Of a stretch of DNA of 64,000 bases, positions 56,584 through 64,000 are shown piece after piece. A program made the position numbers and the translations under genes. Source of the DNA: Arenimonas sp. SCN 70-307 (GTDB lineage Bacteria > Pseudomonadota > Gammaproteobacteria > Xanthomonadales > Xanthomonadaceae); contig NZ_MEDO01000014.1 in assembly GCF_001724815.1 (NCBI RefSeq), positions 124,001 through 188,000 of the forward strand, given 5' to 3'. The stretch's first letter is position 1, and each line of letters opens with the position of its first letter. Below the pieces are notes generated by a model that saw nothing but the letters and a program-made list of their open reading frames with translations, made no database searches and was not told the DNA's origin.

Positions 56584-57125
56584 CCTCGTTCCTTCAGCAG
56601 TTCGCGCACGATGAACAGGGCGGCCAGCGAGCGGCCTTCCGAGCAGTCCTCGCGCAGCATCAGTTCGTGCAGGCGGTCGAGCCGCCAGGGGATGACCTCG
56701 AGTTCCTCGGGCTCGTCGCCGGGCAGGCGCTCGGGGTAGAGGTCCTCGGCCAGCACCAGCTGGATCTGGTGGCTCATGTAGGTGGGCGCCAGGGTGATCG
56801 AACGCACCTGGGTGAGCTTGCGCGCGCCCATGCCCACCTCTTCCTTGAGCTCGCGGTTGGCGGCCTGCTCGACCGTCTCGCCGGCGTCCATGCGGCCCTT
56901 GGGCAGGCCCAGCTCGTAGCGGTGGGTGCCGGCGGCGTATTCGCGGATCAGCAGCACCGTGCCCGGCTCCGGGACGGCGGCGATGATGACCGAGCCGTGG
57001 CCGCCGCTGACCAGGCGCTGGTAGCGCCGGCGCTCGCCGTTGCTGAACTCCAGGTCCAGGGTTTCCCGGCGACCGCCCTCGAGGGCCTGTTCTTCGCGGG
57101 CGTGGATGGTCGGCAGGGGGCGCAT
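56580..57125 (-). CDS. nudE: ADP compounds hydrolase NudE
   Basis: 181 residues. Nudix box GRMDAGETVEQAANRELKEEVG with all five catalytic positions; upstream GTVLLIREYAAGTHRYELGLPKG. Hydrolyses ADP-ribose, NADH and Ap3A. First gene of nudE-cysQ-mazG. Confidence 0.94.
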   Translation of the reverse strand: MRPLPTIHAREEQALEGGRRETLDLEFSNGERRRYQRLVSGGHGSVIIAAVPEPGTVLLIREYAAGTHRYELGLPKGRMDAGETVEQAANRELKEEVGMGARKLTQVRSITLAPTYMSHQIQLVLAEDLYPERLPGDEPEELEVIPWRLDRLHELMLREDCSEGRSLAALFIVRELLKERG

Positions 57126-57199
57126 GGCCTGATTCTAGCCGCTGCCGGCGCCCCGTGCCGGCGTTGGACAGGCGCGCCCGCGGCGCGGATCATCCGCGC

Positions 57200-58594
57200 A
57201 TGGACAGCCCCACCGACTTCAGCCGCCTGGACGCGGCGGCCTGGCGCGAACGCGACCTGGCCAGCGTCTGGCATCCCTGCACCCAGATGAAGGAGCACCC
57301 GGGCACCCTGCCCCTGGTGCCGATCCGGCGCGCCCGCGGCGCCTGGCTCGAGGGCGTGGACGGCAAGCGCTACCTCGACGCGGTCAGCAGCTGGTGGACC
57401 AACCTGTTCGGCCACGCCGAGCCGCGCATCGCCGCGGCCATCGCCCGCCAGGCCGGCGAACTCGAGCACGTGATCTACGCCGGCTTCTCGCACGAGCCGG
57501 GCCTGCGCCTGGCCGAGGCCCTGCTGGCCGTGGCGCCGCGCCAGGCCGGGCGCGCGCCGCTGGCCAAGGTCTTTTACGCCGACAACGGCTCGGCGGCGAT
57601 CGAAGTGGCGCTCAAGATGAGCTTCCACAGCCACTACAACCGCGGCGACACCCGGCGCACGCGCTTCGTGGCGCTGGGCAACAGCTACCACGGCGAAACC
57701 CTGGGCGCGCTGTCGATGGGCGACATCCCGCTCTACCGCCGCGTGTACGCGCCGCTGCTGCTGCAGCCGCTGTTCGCGCCCTCGCCCGACGCCTTCGAGG
57801 CCGCGCCCGGCGAATCGGCCGAGGCCTGCGCGCTGCGCCGCGCCGGCGAGCTGCAGGCGATCTTCGAGGCGCACCCCGGCGAGATCAGCGCGCTCATCCT
57901 CGAGCCGCTGGTGCAGTGCGCCGGCGGCATGCGCATGCACCACCCGGCCTACCTGCGCCGCGCGCGCGAGATCTGCGACGCGCACGGCGCGCACCTGATC
58001 GCCGACGAGATCGCCGTGGGCTTTGGCCGCACGGGCACGCTGTTCGCCTGCGAGCAGGCCGGCATCGCGCCGGATTTCCTGTGCCTGTCCAAGGGCCTGA
58101 CCGGCGGCTTCATGCCACTGTCGGCCGTGCTCACCACCGACCACGTGTACGAGGCCTTCCTCGACGACTCGCGCGAGCGCGCCTTCCTGCATTCGCACAG
58201 CTACAGCGGCAACCCGCTGGCCTGCGCGGCGGCCCTGGCCTCGCTGGAAATCTTCGGCAAGGACGACGTGCTGGCGCGCAACCGCCGCACCGCCGAGCGC
58301 ATGGCCGAACTGGCCGCGCCGCTGGCCGCGCACCCGCGGGTGGCGCAGGTGCGCCAGACCGGCATGATCCTGGCCATCGAAACCCGTGCCGCCAGCGGCG
58401 AGGATGGCACCGCGGTGGAGATCGCCGGCCGCGCCGGCCTGCGCGCCTACCGCCACGCCATCGAACGCGGCGTGGTGCTGCGACCGCTGGGCGACGTGCT
58501 GTACTGGATGCCGCCCTACTGCGTGGGCGAGGAAGAATTGCTGCACCTGGCCGCGGTCACCGCCAGCGCCATCGAGGAGGCCATCGGGCCATGA
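57200..58594 (+). CDS. bioA: Adenosylmethionine-8-amino-7-oxononanoate aminotransferase BioA
   Basis: 464 residues. SVWHPCTQMKEH, SSWWTNLFGHAEPRI, NSYHGETLGALSM, IADEIAVGFGRTGTLFAC and the Schiff-base lysine in CLSKGLTGGFMPL identify BioA. Makes DAPA in biotin synthesis, using SAM as amino donor. The ATG at 57200 lies 74 bp from divergent nudE; overlaps rsmE by 4 bp. No other bio genes are in the window. Confidence 0.96.
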   Translation: MDSPTDFSRLDAAAWRERDLASVWHPCTQMKEHPGTLPLVPIRRARGAWLEGVDGKRYLDAVSSWWTNLFGHAEPRIAAAIARQAGELEHVIYAGFSHEPGLRLAEALLAVAPRQAGRAPLAKVFYADNGSAAIEVALKMSFHSHYNRGDTRRTRFVALGNSYHGETLGALSMGDIPLYRRVYAPLLLQPLFAPSPDAFEAAPGESAEACALRRAGELQAIFEAHPGEISALILEPLVQCAGGMRMHHPAYLRRAREICDAHGAHLIADEIAVGFGRTGTLFACEQAGIAPDFLCLSKGLTGGFMPLSAVLTTDHVYEAFLDDSRERAFLHSHSYSGNPLACAAALASLEIFGKDDVLARNRRTAERMAELAAPLAAHPRVAQVRQTGMILAIETRAASGEDGTAVEIAGRAGLRAYRHAIERGVVLRPLGDVLYWMPPYCVGEEELLHLAAVTASAIEEAIGP

Positions 58595-59325
58595 GGACCA
58601 TCCGCTGCTACGTGGACGCGCCGCTGGCCGAAGGCGCCGTGGTCACTTTGCCCGAGGCCGCCACCGCGCACCTGGTGCGCGTGCTGCGGCTGGGCCTGGG
58701 CGACGCCGTGGTGCTGTTCAACGGCGATGGCCGCGACCATGCCGCCCGGCTGGTGTCGCTGGGCAAACGCGGCGCCGAAGCGGAAGTGGGCGCGGCCGCG
58801 ACGGTGGCGAACGAATCACCGCTGGCCCTGACCCTGGCCCAGGGCATCGCCCGCGGCGAGAAGATGGACCTGGTGCTGCAGAAGGCCACCGAGCTGGGCG
58901 TGATGGCCTTCGCGCCGGTGAACACCGAGCGCACCGAAGTGAAGCTCGATGCCGAACGCGCGGCGAAGCGGCTGGCGCACTGGCGCGGCATTCTGGCCGC
59001 GGCCTGCGAGCAGAGCGGGCGCGCGCGCCTGCCGCGGCTGGCCGAGCCGGTCGCGCTGGCGGCTTATGCGGCGGCGGAAACGGCCACGGTGAAACTGATG
59101 CTCGACCCCGCGGGCGAGCTGTGCCTGCCGGACCTGGCGCTGGCGCCGGGCGACAGCGTCGCGCTGGCGGTGGGGCCGGAGGGTGGGCTGTCGGACCGCG
59201 ACCGCGCCACGCTGCACGCGGCGGGCTTCCGCGGCCTGCGCCTGGGGCCGCGCATACTGCGCACCGAAACGGCGGGACTGGCGGCGATTGCCGCGCTGCA
59301 GGCGCTGTACGGCGACCTCGGCTGA
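58591..59325 (+). CDS. rsmE: 16S rRNA m3U1498 methyltransferase RsmE
   Basis: 244 residues. N-terminal PUA-like domain (HLVRVLRLGLGDAVVLFNGDG) and SPOUT C-terminal half (EKMDLVLQKATELGV, AVGPEGGLSDRD, LRLGPRILRTETAGLAAI). ATGA overlap with bioA, followed by a REP pair. Confidence 0.95.
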   Translation: MRTIRCYVDAPLAEGAVVTLPEAATAHLVRVLRLGLGDAVVLFNGDGRDHAARLVSLGKRGAEAEVGAAATVANESPLALTLAQGIARGEKMDLVLQKATELGVMAFAPVNTERTEVKLDAERAAKRLAHWRGILAAACEQSGRARLPRLAEPVALAAYAAAETATVKLMLDPAGELCLPDLALAPGDSVALAVGPEGGLSDRDRATLHAAGFRGLRLGPRILRTETAGLAAIAALQALYGDLG

Positions 59326-59332
59326 AGTTCTT

Positions 59333-59384
59333 GTGGGAGGCCCTTCAGGGCCGACTGGCAGGTCGGGCCTGAAGGCCCTCCTAC
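59333..59384. repeat. REPIN: paired REPs downstream of rsmE
   Basis: GTGGGAGGCCCTTCAGGGCC (59333-59352, continuing CGAC) and an inverted GTAGGAGGGCCTTCAGGCCC copy (59362-59384) separated by TGGCAG. The pair also forms one long imperfect hairpin. It separates convergent rsmE and the CheW-like gene. Confidence 0.85.
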
Positions 59385-59390
59385 AGGAGT

Positions 59391-59864
59391 TCAGGCGGCC
59401 TGGGCCTCGCCGAGGGCCTTCTGGATCAGCAGCTCGACGCTCATCAGGTCGGGCACCACGGCCGGGTCGTCGTTGAGGGTGACGCGGGCATGCACGCCCA
59501 GCGGCAGGTCCTTGATGTCGTGCGATTCCTTGAGGGCAGCCGCCGACACCGTCACCAGGCGCGGGAAGCCTTGCGACAGCACGGCGAAGAACGGCAGCTT
59601 GGCATTGCCGCCCAGCGCCTTGAGCACGGCCACCTTGGCGCCCATCTGGCCGCCCTCCTCCGACCAGCCGGCCAGGCGCGAGAACGACAGCAGCGGCAAG
59701 CGCCAGCCGCGCCAGCGCACGCGGCCGAGCAGCCACTCGGGCGCATTGGCCAGCACTTCGGGCTCGGAGAAAGTGATGACCTCGGCCACGCTGGCGTTGG
59801 GCAGCAGCAAACGGCCGCCGGTCACCGAGATCAACACGCCGCGGATGTCACGCTGGGCGTTCAT
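59391..59864 (-). CDS. CheW-like scaffold protein (ChpC position)
   Basis: 157 residues, single CheW domain: GVLISVTGGRLLLPNASVAEVITF, EWLLGRVRWRGWRLPLLSF and KVAVLKALGG. Last gene of the Chp cluster, 21 bp after the CheB-like gene. By position and domain it corresponds to ChpC, one of the two CheW-like adaptors linking receptor to ChpA in twitching motility. Confidence 0.88.
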   Translation of the reverse strand: MNAQRDIRGVLISVTGGRLLLPNASVAEVITFSEPEVLANAPEWLLGRVRWRGWRLPLLSFSRLAGWSEEGGQMGAKVAVLKALGGNAKLPFFAVLSQGFPRLVTVSAAALKESHDIKDLPLGVHARVTLNDDPAVVPDLMSVELLIQKALGEAQAA

Positions 59865-59885
59865 GCCTTGCCTCCGGAAATCAGA

Positions 59886-61565
59886 TCAGTGCCACCGCTC
59901 GACCACGCGCGCGGCCAGGGCGGCGGGCGCGTCGGCGCCGGCTCCTTCCTGGACCACGGCCTGGGCGGCGGCGGAATCAAAACAGGCGGACGGGTCCTGG
60001 GCCATCACCAGGCCGCCGGCGGCATGGATGGCCAGCACCGCCGGCACCAGCGCCACGTCGGCGCCGCTGAGCACCAGCACGCCGCTTTCGGCCGCGGGCA
60101 GCGCAGCAATCACGCCCTGCAGGTCGCCGCCTTCGATGAACTGCAGGTTGCCCTCCACGCTGCTGGCGCCCACGCCGGGCGCAAGCACGGCCACGCGGCC
60201 CGGGTAGGCCAGCTTGCCGGGCGCGGCCAGGTCGATGGGCATCTGGCTGGCCTTGGCGAGCTGGTCCACCAGGCGGTCGTGCCGGCCGGTGTCGAGGTGC
60301 TGGTAGAGCAGCACCGGCAGCGGCAGGCTCGGCGGCAGCGCGGCCAGCAGCTGGCGCACCGCGTCGGGCCCGCCAAGGCCCGCCAGCACCAGCAGCGCGC
60401 CGGCGTTGATCTTCTGCGTCGGGGCCGCGTTGGCATCGGCCAGGCTCAGGCCACGCGAGAGCTGTTCGACGCGCGAGGGCGGCACGAAGGCCACTTCCAC
60501 GGGCTGGTCGGGCGGCATACCGTCGATGGGCGCCAGCTCGAGGTTGCCGAAGCTGCTGCCGAAGGACGGCGCCGCCGCGGGCGCCGCGGCGGCCGGGGTG
60601 GCGGCGGGAGCCGCGGCCGGCTCGTCGAAGGCGATGGCGAAGTCCGGGTCGCGCGGGGCCTCGCGCTGGTCTTCCGCTTCGAAGGCCTCGAGCTGGGCGG
60701 CCAGCGCGGCCACGTCGTCGTCGAGCGACTCGACGGCGGCGGCTTCGTCGTCGCTGAAGCTGGAGAAGTTCACCGGCTCGTCGGTGAGCTGGAGGTCGGC
60801 CAGCAGGGGTTCTTCGCTGAACGTGGACTCGGGCTCGTCGGCCACGACCATGCGCGCCCCTTCCTCGGGCAGCGCGGAGAGGTCGATGTCGAGCTCCAGC
60901 TCGTCCGCCGGTTCCGCGGCGGCGGGCGGAGCCTCCTCCGGGGCGGCCTGGCCGGCGCCGAGCGCCTGCTCGAGGCTTTCGAAGTCGATGTCGAGTTCGA
61001 TCACCGGCTCGTCGGTGGCCGGTGCGTCGGCGACGGCGGGCGCGGCATCGGGTTCATCGGACAGGCGCGGCTCGGTCGGCACCCACTCGGAGAGGTCGAT
61101 GGACTCGGCGGCGTAGTCTTCCAGGCGCGCATCGGCCATTTCCTGGGCCGGCGTGGGCGGCGCGCCCGGTTCCATGGTCGAGAGGTCGAGCTCGGGCAGC
61201 AGGTCGGCGTCGCCGGGTGGCGGCGGCAGCAGGTCGGAGCCGACCAGCTTGGCGGCCAGGTGGCGCGCCCAGCGGGCCAGGTCCCAACCGTCGAGCTGGC
61301 GGGTGACCTCGGCGTCGTCGTACATCACTTCCACGCCGGGGCGGGCGAGCAGCTCGTCGAAACGATCGAGCGCGTCCTCGACGGCAGGCTCCAGGCTCAC
61401 CAGCACCACGTTGGGCGACTGGCCGGCGACGTCGCCCGGGTCGAGCTCGGACGGATCGCCCTCGGCGACCAGCTGCGCGCCGAGTTCGGCCAGCGCGCGG
61501 CGAAGCTGCTCGCGGGCCTCGCCCGGGCGGGCCAGCAGGGCGACGCGGACCGCGGCCTCAGCCAT
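59886..61565 (-). CDS. ChpB-like protein with degenerate receiver and CheB domains
   Basis: 559 residues. N-terminal receiver-like region (VRVALLARPGEAREQL; the phospho-acceptor region reads VVLVSLEPAVED without a placed Asp), a long Asp/Glu/Ala/Pro linker (about 120-370), and a CheB esterase-like domain from about 385. In the latter the serine motif GASTGG reads LAGLGG (G396 at the Ser position), His is kept in YQHL (H423), and the SGMGxDG aspartate motif reads SGADVA. Catalytic Ser and Asp appear lost. Between chpA and the cheW-like gene, overlapping chpA by 8 bp. Confidence 0.78.
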   Translation of the reverse strand: MAEAAVRVALLARPGEAREQLRRALAELGAQLVAEGDPSELDPGDVAGQSPNVVLVSLEPAVEDALDRFDELLARPGVEVMYDDAEVTRQLDGWDLARWARHLAAKLVGSDLLPPPPGDADLLPELDLSTMEPGAPPTPAQEMADARLEDYAAESIDLSEWVPTEPRLSDEPDAAPAVADAPATDEPVIELDIDFESLEQALGAGQAAPEEAPPAAAEPADELELDIDLSALPEEGARMVVADEPESTFSEEPLLADLQLTDEPVNFSSFSDDEAAAVESLDDDVAALAAQLEAFEAEDQREAPRDPDFAIAFDEPAAAPAATPAAAAPAAAPSFGSSFGNLELAPIDGMPPDQPVEVAFVPPSRVEQLSRGLSLADANAAPTQKINAGALLVLAGLGGPDAVRQLLAALPPSLPLPVLLYQHLDTGRHDRLVDQLAKASQMPIDLAAPGKLAYPGRVAVLAPGVGASSVEGNLQFIEGGDLQGVIAALPAAESGVLVLSGADVALVPAVLAIHAAGGLVMAQDPSACFDSAAAQAVVQEGAGADAPAALAARVVERWH

Positions 61566-64000
61566 TGACCGGCTCCACGCCCAGCATCTCGAACACGTTT
61601 CGCATGAGCTCGACCTCCTGGTAAGGCTTGCCGAGGTAGCGGTTCACGCCGATGTCGAAGGCGCGCTGGCGGTGCTTCTCGCCGGTGCGCGAGGTGATCA
61701 TGATGATCGGCACGTCCTTCATGCGGGCGTCCGAGCGCATGTTCTGCGCCAGCTCGTAGCCGTCCATGCGCGGCATCTCGATGTCGAGCAGCATCAGGTC
61801 GGGGATGCGCTCGGCCATCTTCTCGATGGCGTCCACGCCGTCCTTCGCGGTCATGACCTCGAAGTTGTGGCGCTCGAGCACGCGGCCGGTGACCTTGCGC
61901 ATCGTGATCGAGTCGTCCACCACCATCACCACCGGCACGCGGTGGGCGGCCGGCGCCGGCGCGGCGTTGGCCACGGCGGCGGCGTGGTCGACCGAAGCCT
62001 GGCGGCGCACCAGCGGCGCGACGTCGAGGATCACCACCACGCGGCCGTCGCCCATGATGGTGGCGCCGAAGATGCCCGGGATCGAGTTGACCTGCGGGCC
62101 CACCGGCTTGACCACGATTTCCTTGCTGCCCAGCACCTGGTCGATGCAGATGGCGGCGCGCAGGTCGCCCGAGCGGGCGAGCAGCAGCGGCATCTGCAGG
62201 CTGTCCTGGGCCTTGGCCGGCGCGTGGCCGATCAGGTTGCCCAGGTCGTGGATGGCGTAGGGCTCGCCGGCGTACATGAAGCTCGGGTTCTCGCCGGCCA
62301 GCTGCTTGTCGAGCTCGGCGCGGTCGATGCGGCCCACGCCCTGCACCGAGGCGATCGGCACGGCGAAGCTGGTCTCGCCGATCTTGACGAACACCGCCTG
62401 GGTGACCGCCAGGGTGAACGGCAGGCGGATGGTGAAGATGCTGCCCTTGCCCTGTTCGGACTCGATGCTCAGCGTGCCGCCGAGCTGGCGGATCTCGCTG
62501 TAGACCACGTCCATGCCGACGCCGCGGCCGGCCAGGCGGCTGACCGAGGCGGCCGTGGAGAAGCCGGTCTCGAGGATGAAGCCGTACAGCGCGGCGTCGG
62601 AGACCTCGGCCTCGGGCTTGAGCAGGCCGCGCTCGATGGCCTTCTTGCGGATGGCCTCCTTGTCCAGGCCGCGGCCGTCGTCGCTGACCTTGAGCACGAC
62701 TTCCGAACCTTCGCGCAGCACCTGGATGCGGACGGTGCCCTCTTCCGGCTTCTTGGCCTTCTTGCGGTCGGCCGGGGTCTCGAGGCCGTGCGCGACGGCG
62801 TTGCGCAGCATGTGCTCGAGCGGCGCGGTCATGCGGTCGAGCACGTTGCGGTCCATTTCGCCGCTGGCGCCATCGACCTTGAGGTTGACCTGCTTGCCGG
62901 TTTCGCTGCCCGACTGGCGCAGCACGCGGCGCAGGCGCGGCACCAGCGCGTCGAAGGGCACCATGCGCGTGCGCATGAGGCCTTCCTGCAGGTCGGAGCT
63001 GACGCGCGACTGCTGCAGCAGCAGGGTTTCGTACTGGCGCACGAGGTCGTCGAGCGAACCCTGCAGCGAGGTCAGGTCGGCCGCGGATTCGGCGAGCGAA
63101 CGCGAGAGCTGCTGCTGGGTGGTGAAGCGGTCGAGCTCCAGCGGATCGAAGGTCTCCTCGCTGGTGTCGCCCTCGCGCTGGTAGCGCGCGATGATCTGCG
63201 CCTCGGTCTCGATGTCGAGCTTGCGCAGCTGCTCGCGCAGGCGGGTGGTGGTGGCGCCGAGTTCGCCGAGGTTGCTGCGGAAGGCACCGAGCTGCTGCTC
63301 GAGGCGGGCGCGGTAGATGGCGACCTCGCCGGCGTAGTTCACCAGGCGGTCGAGCAGGTCGGCGCGGATGCGCACCTGCTCCTGCGGGGCGCGCACGCCG
63401 CCGCCTTCCTCCTCCTCGCCCAGGCCCTCGATCGGGGCCGAGAGCGGGGCCAGCCCGCCGGCACCGGCGCCACTGGCGGCCTGCAGGGCACGCACGAGCG
63501 CGGCCTCCTCGGCTTCGGCGGCCTTGCGGTCGAGCGCGGTCTGGCGCGGGGCCTCGGCCGCGGCGGCGGGCTTCGCTTCGGGCGCGGCGTCGGCCGGGGC
63601 GGCCTCGGCGGCCTCGAGCGGCTTGCCCTTGGCCAGCGCGTCGATCTGCGCGATGAGATTGGCCGGCAGCGCGATCGCCTTGCGCTCGCCGACGCGGGTG
63701 ACCATCACGTGCAGGCGGTCGAAGGCGCGTTCGAGCACCGTGACGCCGGTCGGGTCGAGCTCGCGGCGGCCTTCGGCGACCACTTCGAGCAGCGACTCCA
63801 TCGCATGGCCCAGCTCGCCGATGGCGAAGATGCCGGCCATGCGCGCGCCACCCTTGAGGGTGTGCAGGTCGCGCTGCAGCCCGACCACGAGCTCGCGGTC
63901 CTGGGTGTTGTCGCGCAGGCTGGCCAGCAGGCCGTCGGAGTGGTCGAGCAGGTCGCCGGATTCCTCGAGGAAGATGTCGAGCAGGTCTTCGTCGAGTTCG
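61558..64000 (-). CDS. chpA: ChpA-type hybrid chemotaxis histidine kinase (5' end outside window)
   Basis: Open to the window edge; at least 813 residues are visible. Order from the N-terminal side: an Hpt domain with phospho-acceptor in LHTLKGGARMAG, an Ala-rich linker, CheA dimerisation/ATPase region (LEHMLRNAVAHGLE, DDGRGLDKEAI, GRGVGMDVV), CheW domain, and a C-terminal receiver (VMVVDDSITMRKV, LLDIEMPRMDG, KPYQEVE). No CheY-binding P2 domain is seen. The architecture matches ChpA of Pseudomonas and Xanthomonas, which controls type IV pili; further Hpt domains likely lie upstream. Confidence 0.93.
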   Translation of the reverse strand, partial: ELDEDLLDIFLEESGDLLDHSDGLLASLRDNTQDRELVVGLQRDLHTLKGGARMAGIFAIGELGHAMESLLEVVAEGRRELDPTGVTVLERAFDRLHVMVTRVGERKAIALPANLIAQIDALAKGKPLEAAEAAPADAAPEAKPAAAAEAPRQTALDRKAAEAEEAALVRALQAASGAGAGGLAPLSAPIEGLGEEEEGGGVRAPQEQVRIRADLLDRLVNYAGEVAIYRARLEQQLGAFRSNLGELGATTTRLREQLRKLDIETEAQIIARYQREGDTSEETFDPLELDRFTTQQQLSRSLAESAADLTSLQGSLDDLVRQYETLLLQQSRVSSDLQEGLMRTRMVPFDALVPRLRRVLRQSGSETGKQVNLKVDGASGEMDRNVLDRMTAPLEHMLRNAVAHGLETPADRKKAKKPEEGTVRIQVLREGSEVVLKVSDDGRGLDKEAIRKKAIERGLLKPEAEVSDAALYGFILETGFSTAASVSRLAGRGVGMDVVYSEIRQLGGTLSIESEQGKGSIFTIRLPFTLAVTQAVFVKIGETSFAVPIASVQGVGRIDRAELDKQLAGENPSFMYAGEPYAIHDLGNLIGHAPAKAQDSLQMPLLLARSGDLRAAICIDQVLGSKEIVVKPVGPQVNSIPGIFGATIMGDGRVVVILDVAPLVRRQASVDHAAAVANAAPAPAAHRVPVVMVVDDSITMRKVTGRVLERHNFEVMTAKDGVDAIEKMAERIPDLMLLDIEMPRMDGYELAQNMRSDARMKDVPIIMITSRTGEKHRQRAFDIGVNRYLGKPYQEVELMRNVFEMLGVEPVNG

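Overview
The window is a 64 kb piece of chromosome from a very GC-rich gammaproteobacterium (about 70% GC by eye). It is most likely a member of the Xanthomonadales/Lysobacterales (Lysobacter/Luteimonas-like); the genus cannot be fixed from sequence reading alone. The evidence is the order lptD-surA-pdxA-ksgA-apaG-apaH, the mazG-cysQ-nudE // bioA-rsmE block, the queA-tgt-yajC-secD-secF run, a Chp-type chemotaxis cluster, GTAG-headed REP repeats, and frequent GTG/TTG starts. Gene density is high. I saw no tRNA, rRNA, CRISPR array, prophage or intact insertion sequence. Almost all of it looks like vertically inherited core genome, and the unexplained signal lies mainly in intergenic palindromes.

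Layout. 1-4590: three consecutive M13-family metallopeptidase genes (the first cut by the window edge); the third has lost its zinc and catalytic residues. 4590-7439: rapA, coupled to the dead peptidase by a one-base overlap. 7446-9909: a TonB_C-like periplasmic protein, a rhomboid protease, an alkyltransferase-like protein and an unknown small protein. 9917-11674: phosphate transporter pit with its DUF47 partner and a possible PHO box. 11840-16920: a CNNM/CorC-type membrane protein, an ExoD-like protein, and a PhnD-like binding protein overlapping a GGDEF-EAL c-di-GMP enzyme. 16980-18660: trmJ and suhB. 18661-19609: a gene-free island built as one giant nested palindrome. 19610-25086: secF-secD-yajC-tgt-queA, with queuosine and protein-export functions in one direction. 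25192-28667: a DesKR-like two-component system with an ABC-2 exporter. 28904-30406: a class III aminotransferase behind a structured leader. 30465-32854: ubiI and ubiH. 32952-35018: a BtuM-like B12 transporter, a cobalamin adenosyltransferase and a histone-deacetylase-fold enzyme. 35090-42209: lptD-surA-pdxA-ksgA-apaG-apaH plus a CpxP/Spy-like protein. 42232-45557: folA-thyA-lgt-terC-dgkA. 45698-48426: DUF533, GYF-AIM24 and isoaspartyl peptidase. 48457-54020: an OmpR/EnvZ-type pair controlling a MacAB-like exporter whose adaptor carries an unusual insert. 54150-57125: DUF486, Mpo1-like, mazG, cysQ, nudE. 57200-59325: bioA and rsmE. 59391-64000: chpC/cheW, a doubly degenerate chpB, and chpA (cut by the edge).

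How it fits together. Envelope biogenesis dominates: LptD (LPS export), SurA (outer-membrane protein folding), SecDF-YajC (secretion), Lgt (lipoproteins), DgkA (lipid recycling), and two exporters each with its own sensor. One-carbon metabolism (folA, thyA) and cofactor genes (pdxA, bioA, ubiH/I, B12 uptake and adenosylation) are interspersed. The Chp cluster implies type IV pilus-based surface motility.

Most notable observations: (1) a roughly 0.8 kb dyad between suhB and secF with a fixed axis near 19146.5, containing two 26-bp hairpins with an identical 19-nt loop but stems that differ by compensated substitutions; (2) perfect GGGGTC-headed hairpins of different arm lengths at gene ends; (3) pseudoenzymes in two gene families (M13 and CheB); (4) a BtuM-like decyanating transporter candidate beside its adenosyltransferase; (5) a Spy/CpxP-like insertion in a MacA adaptor.
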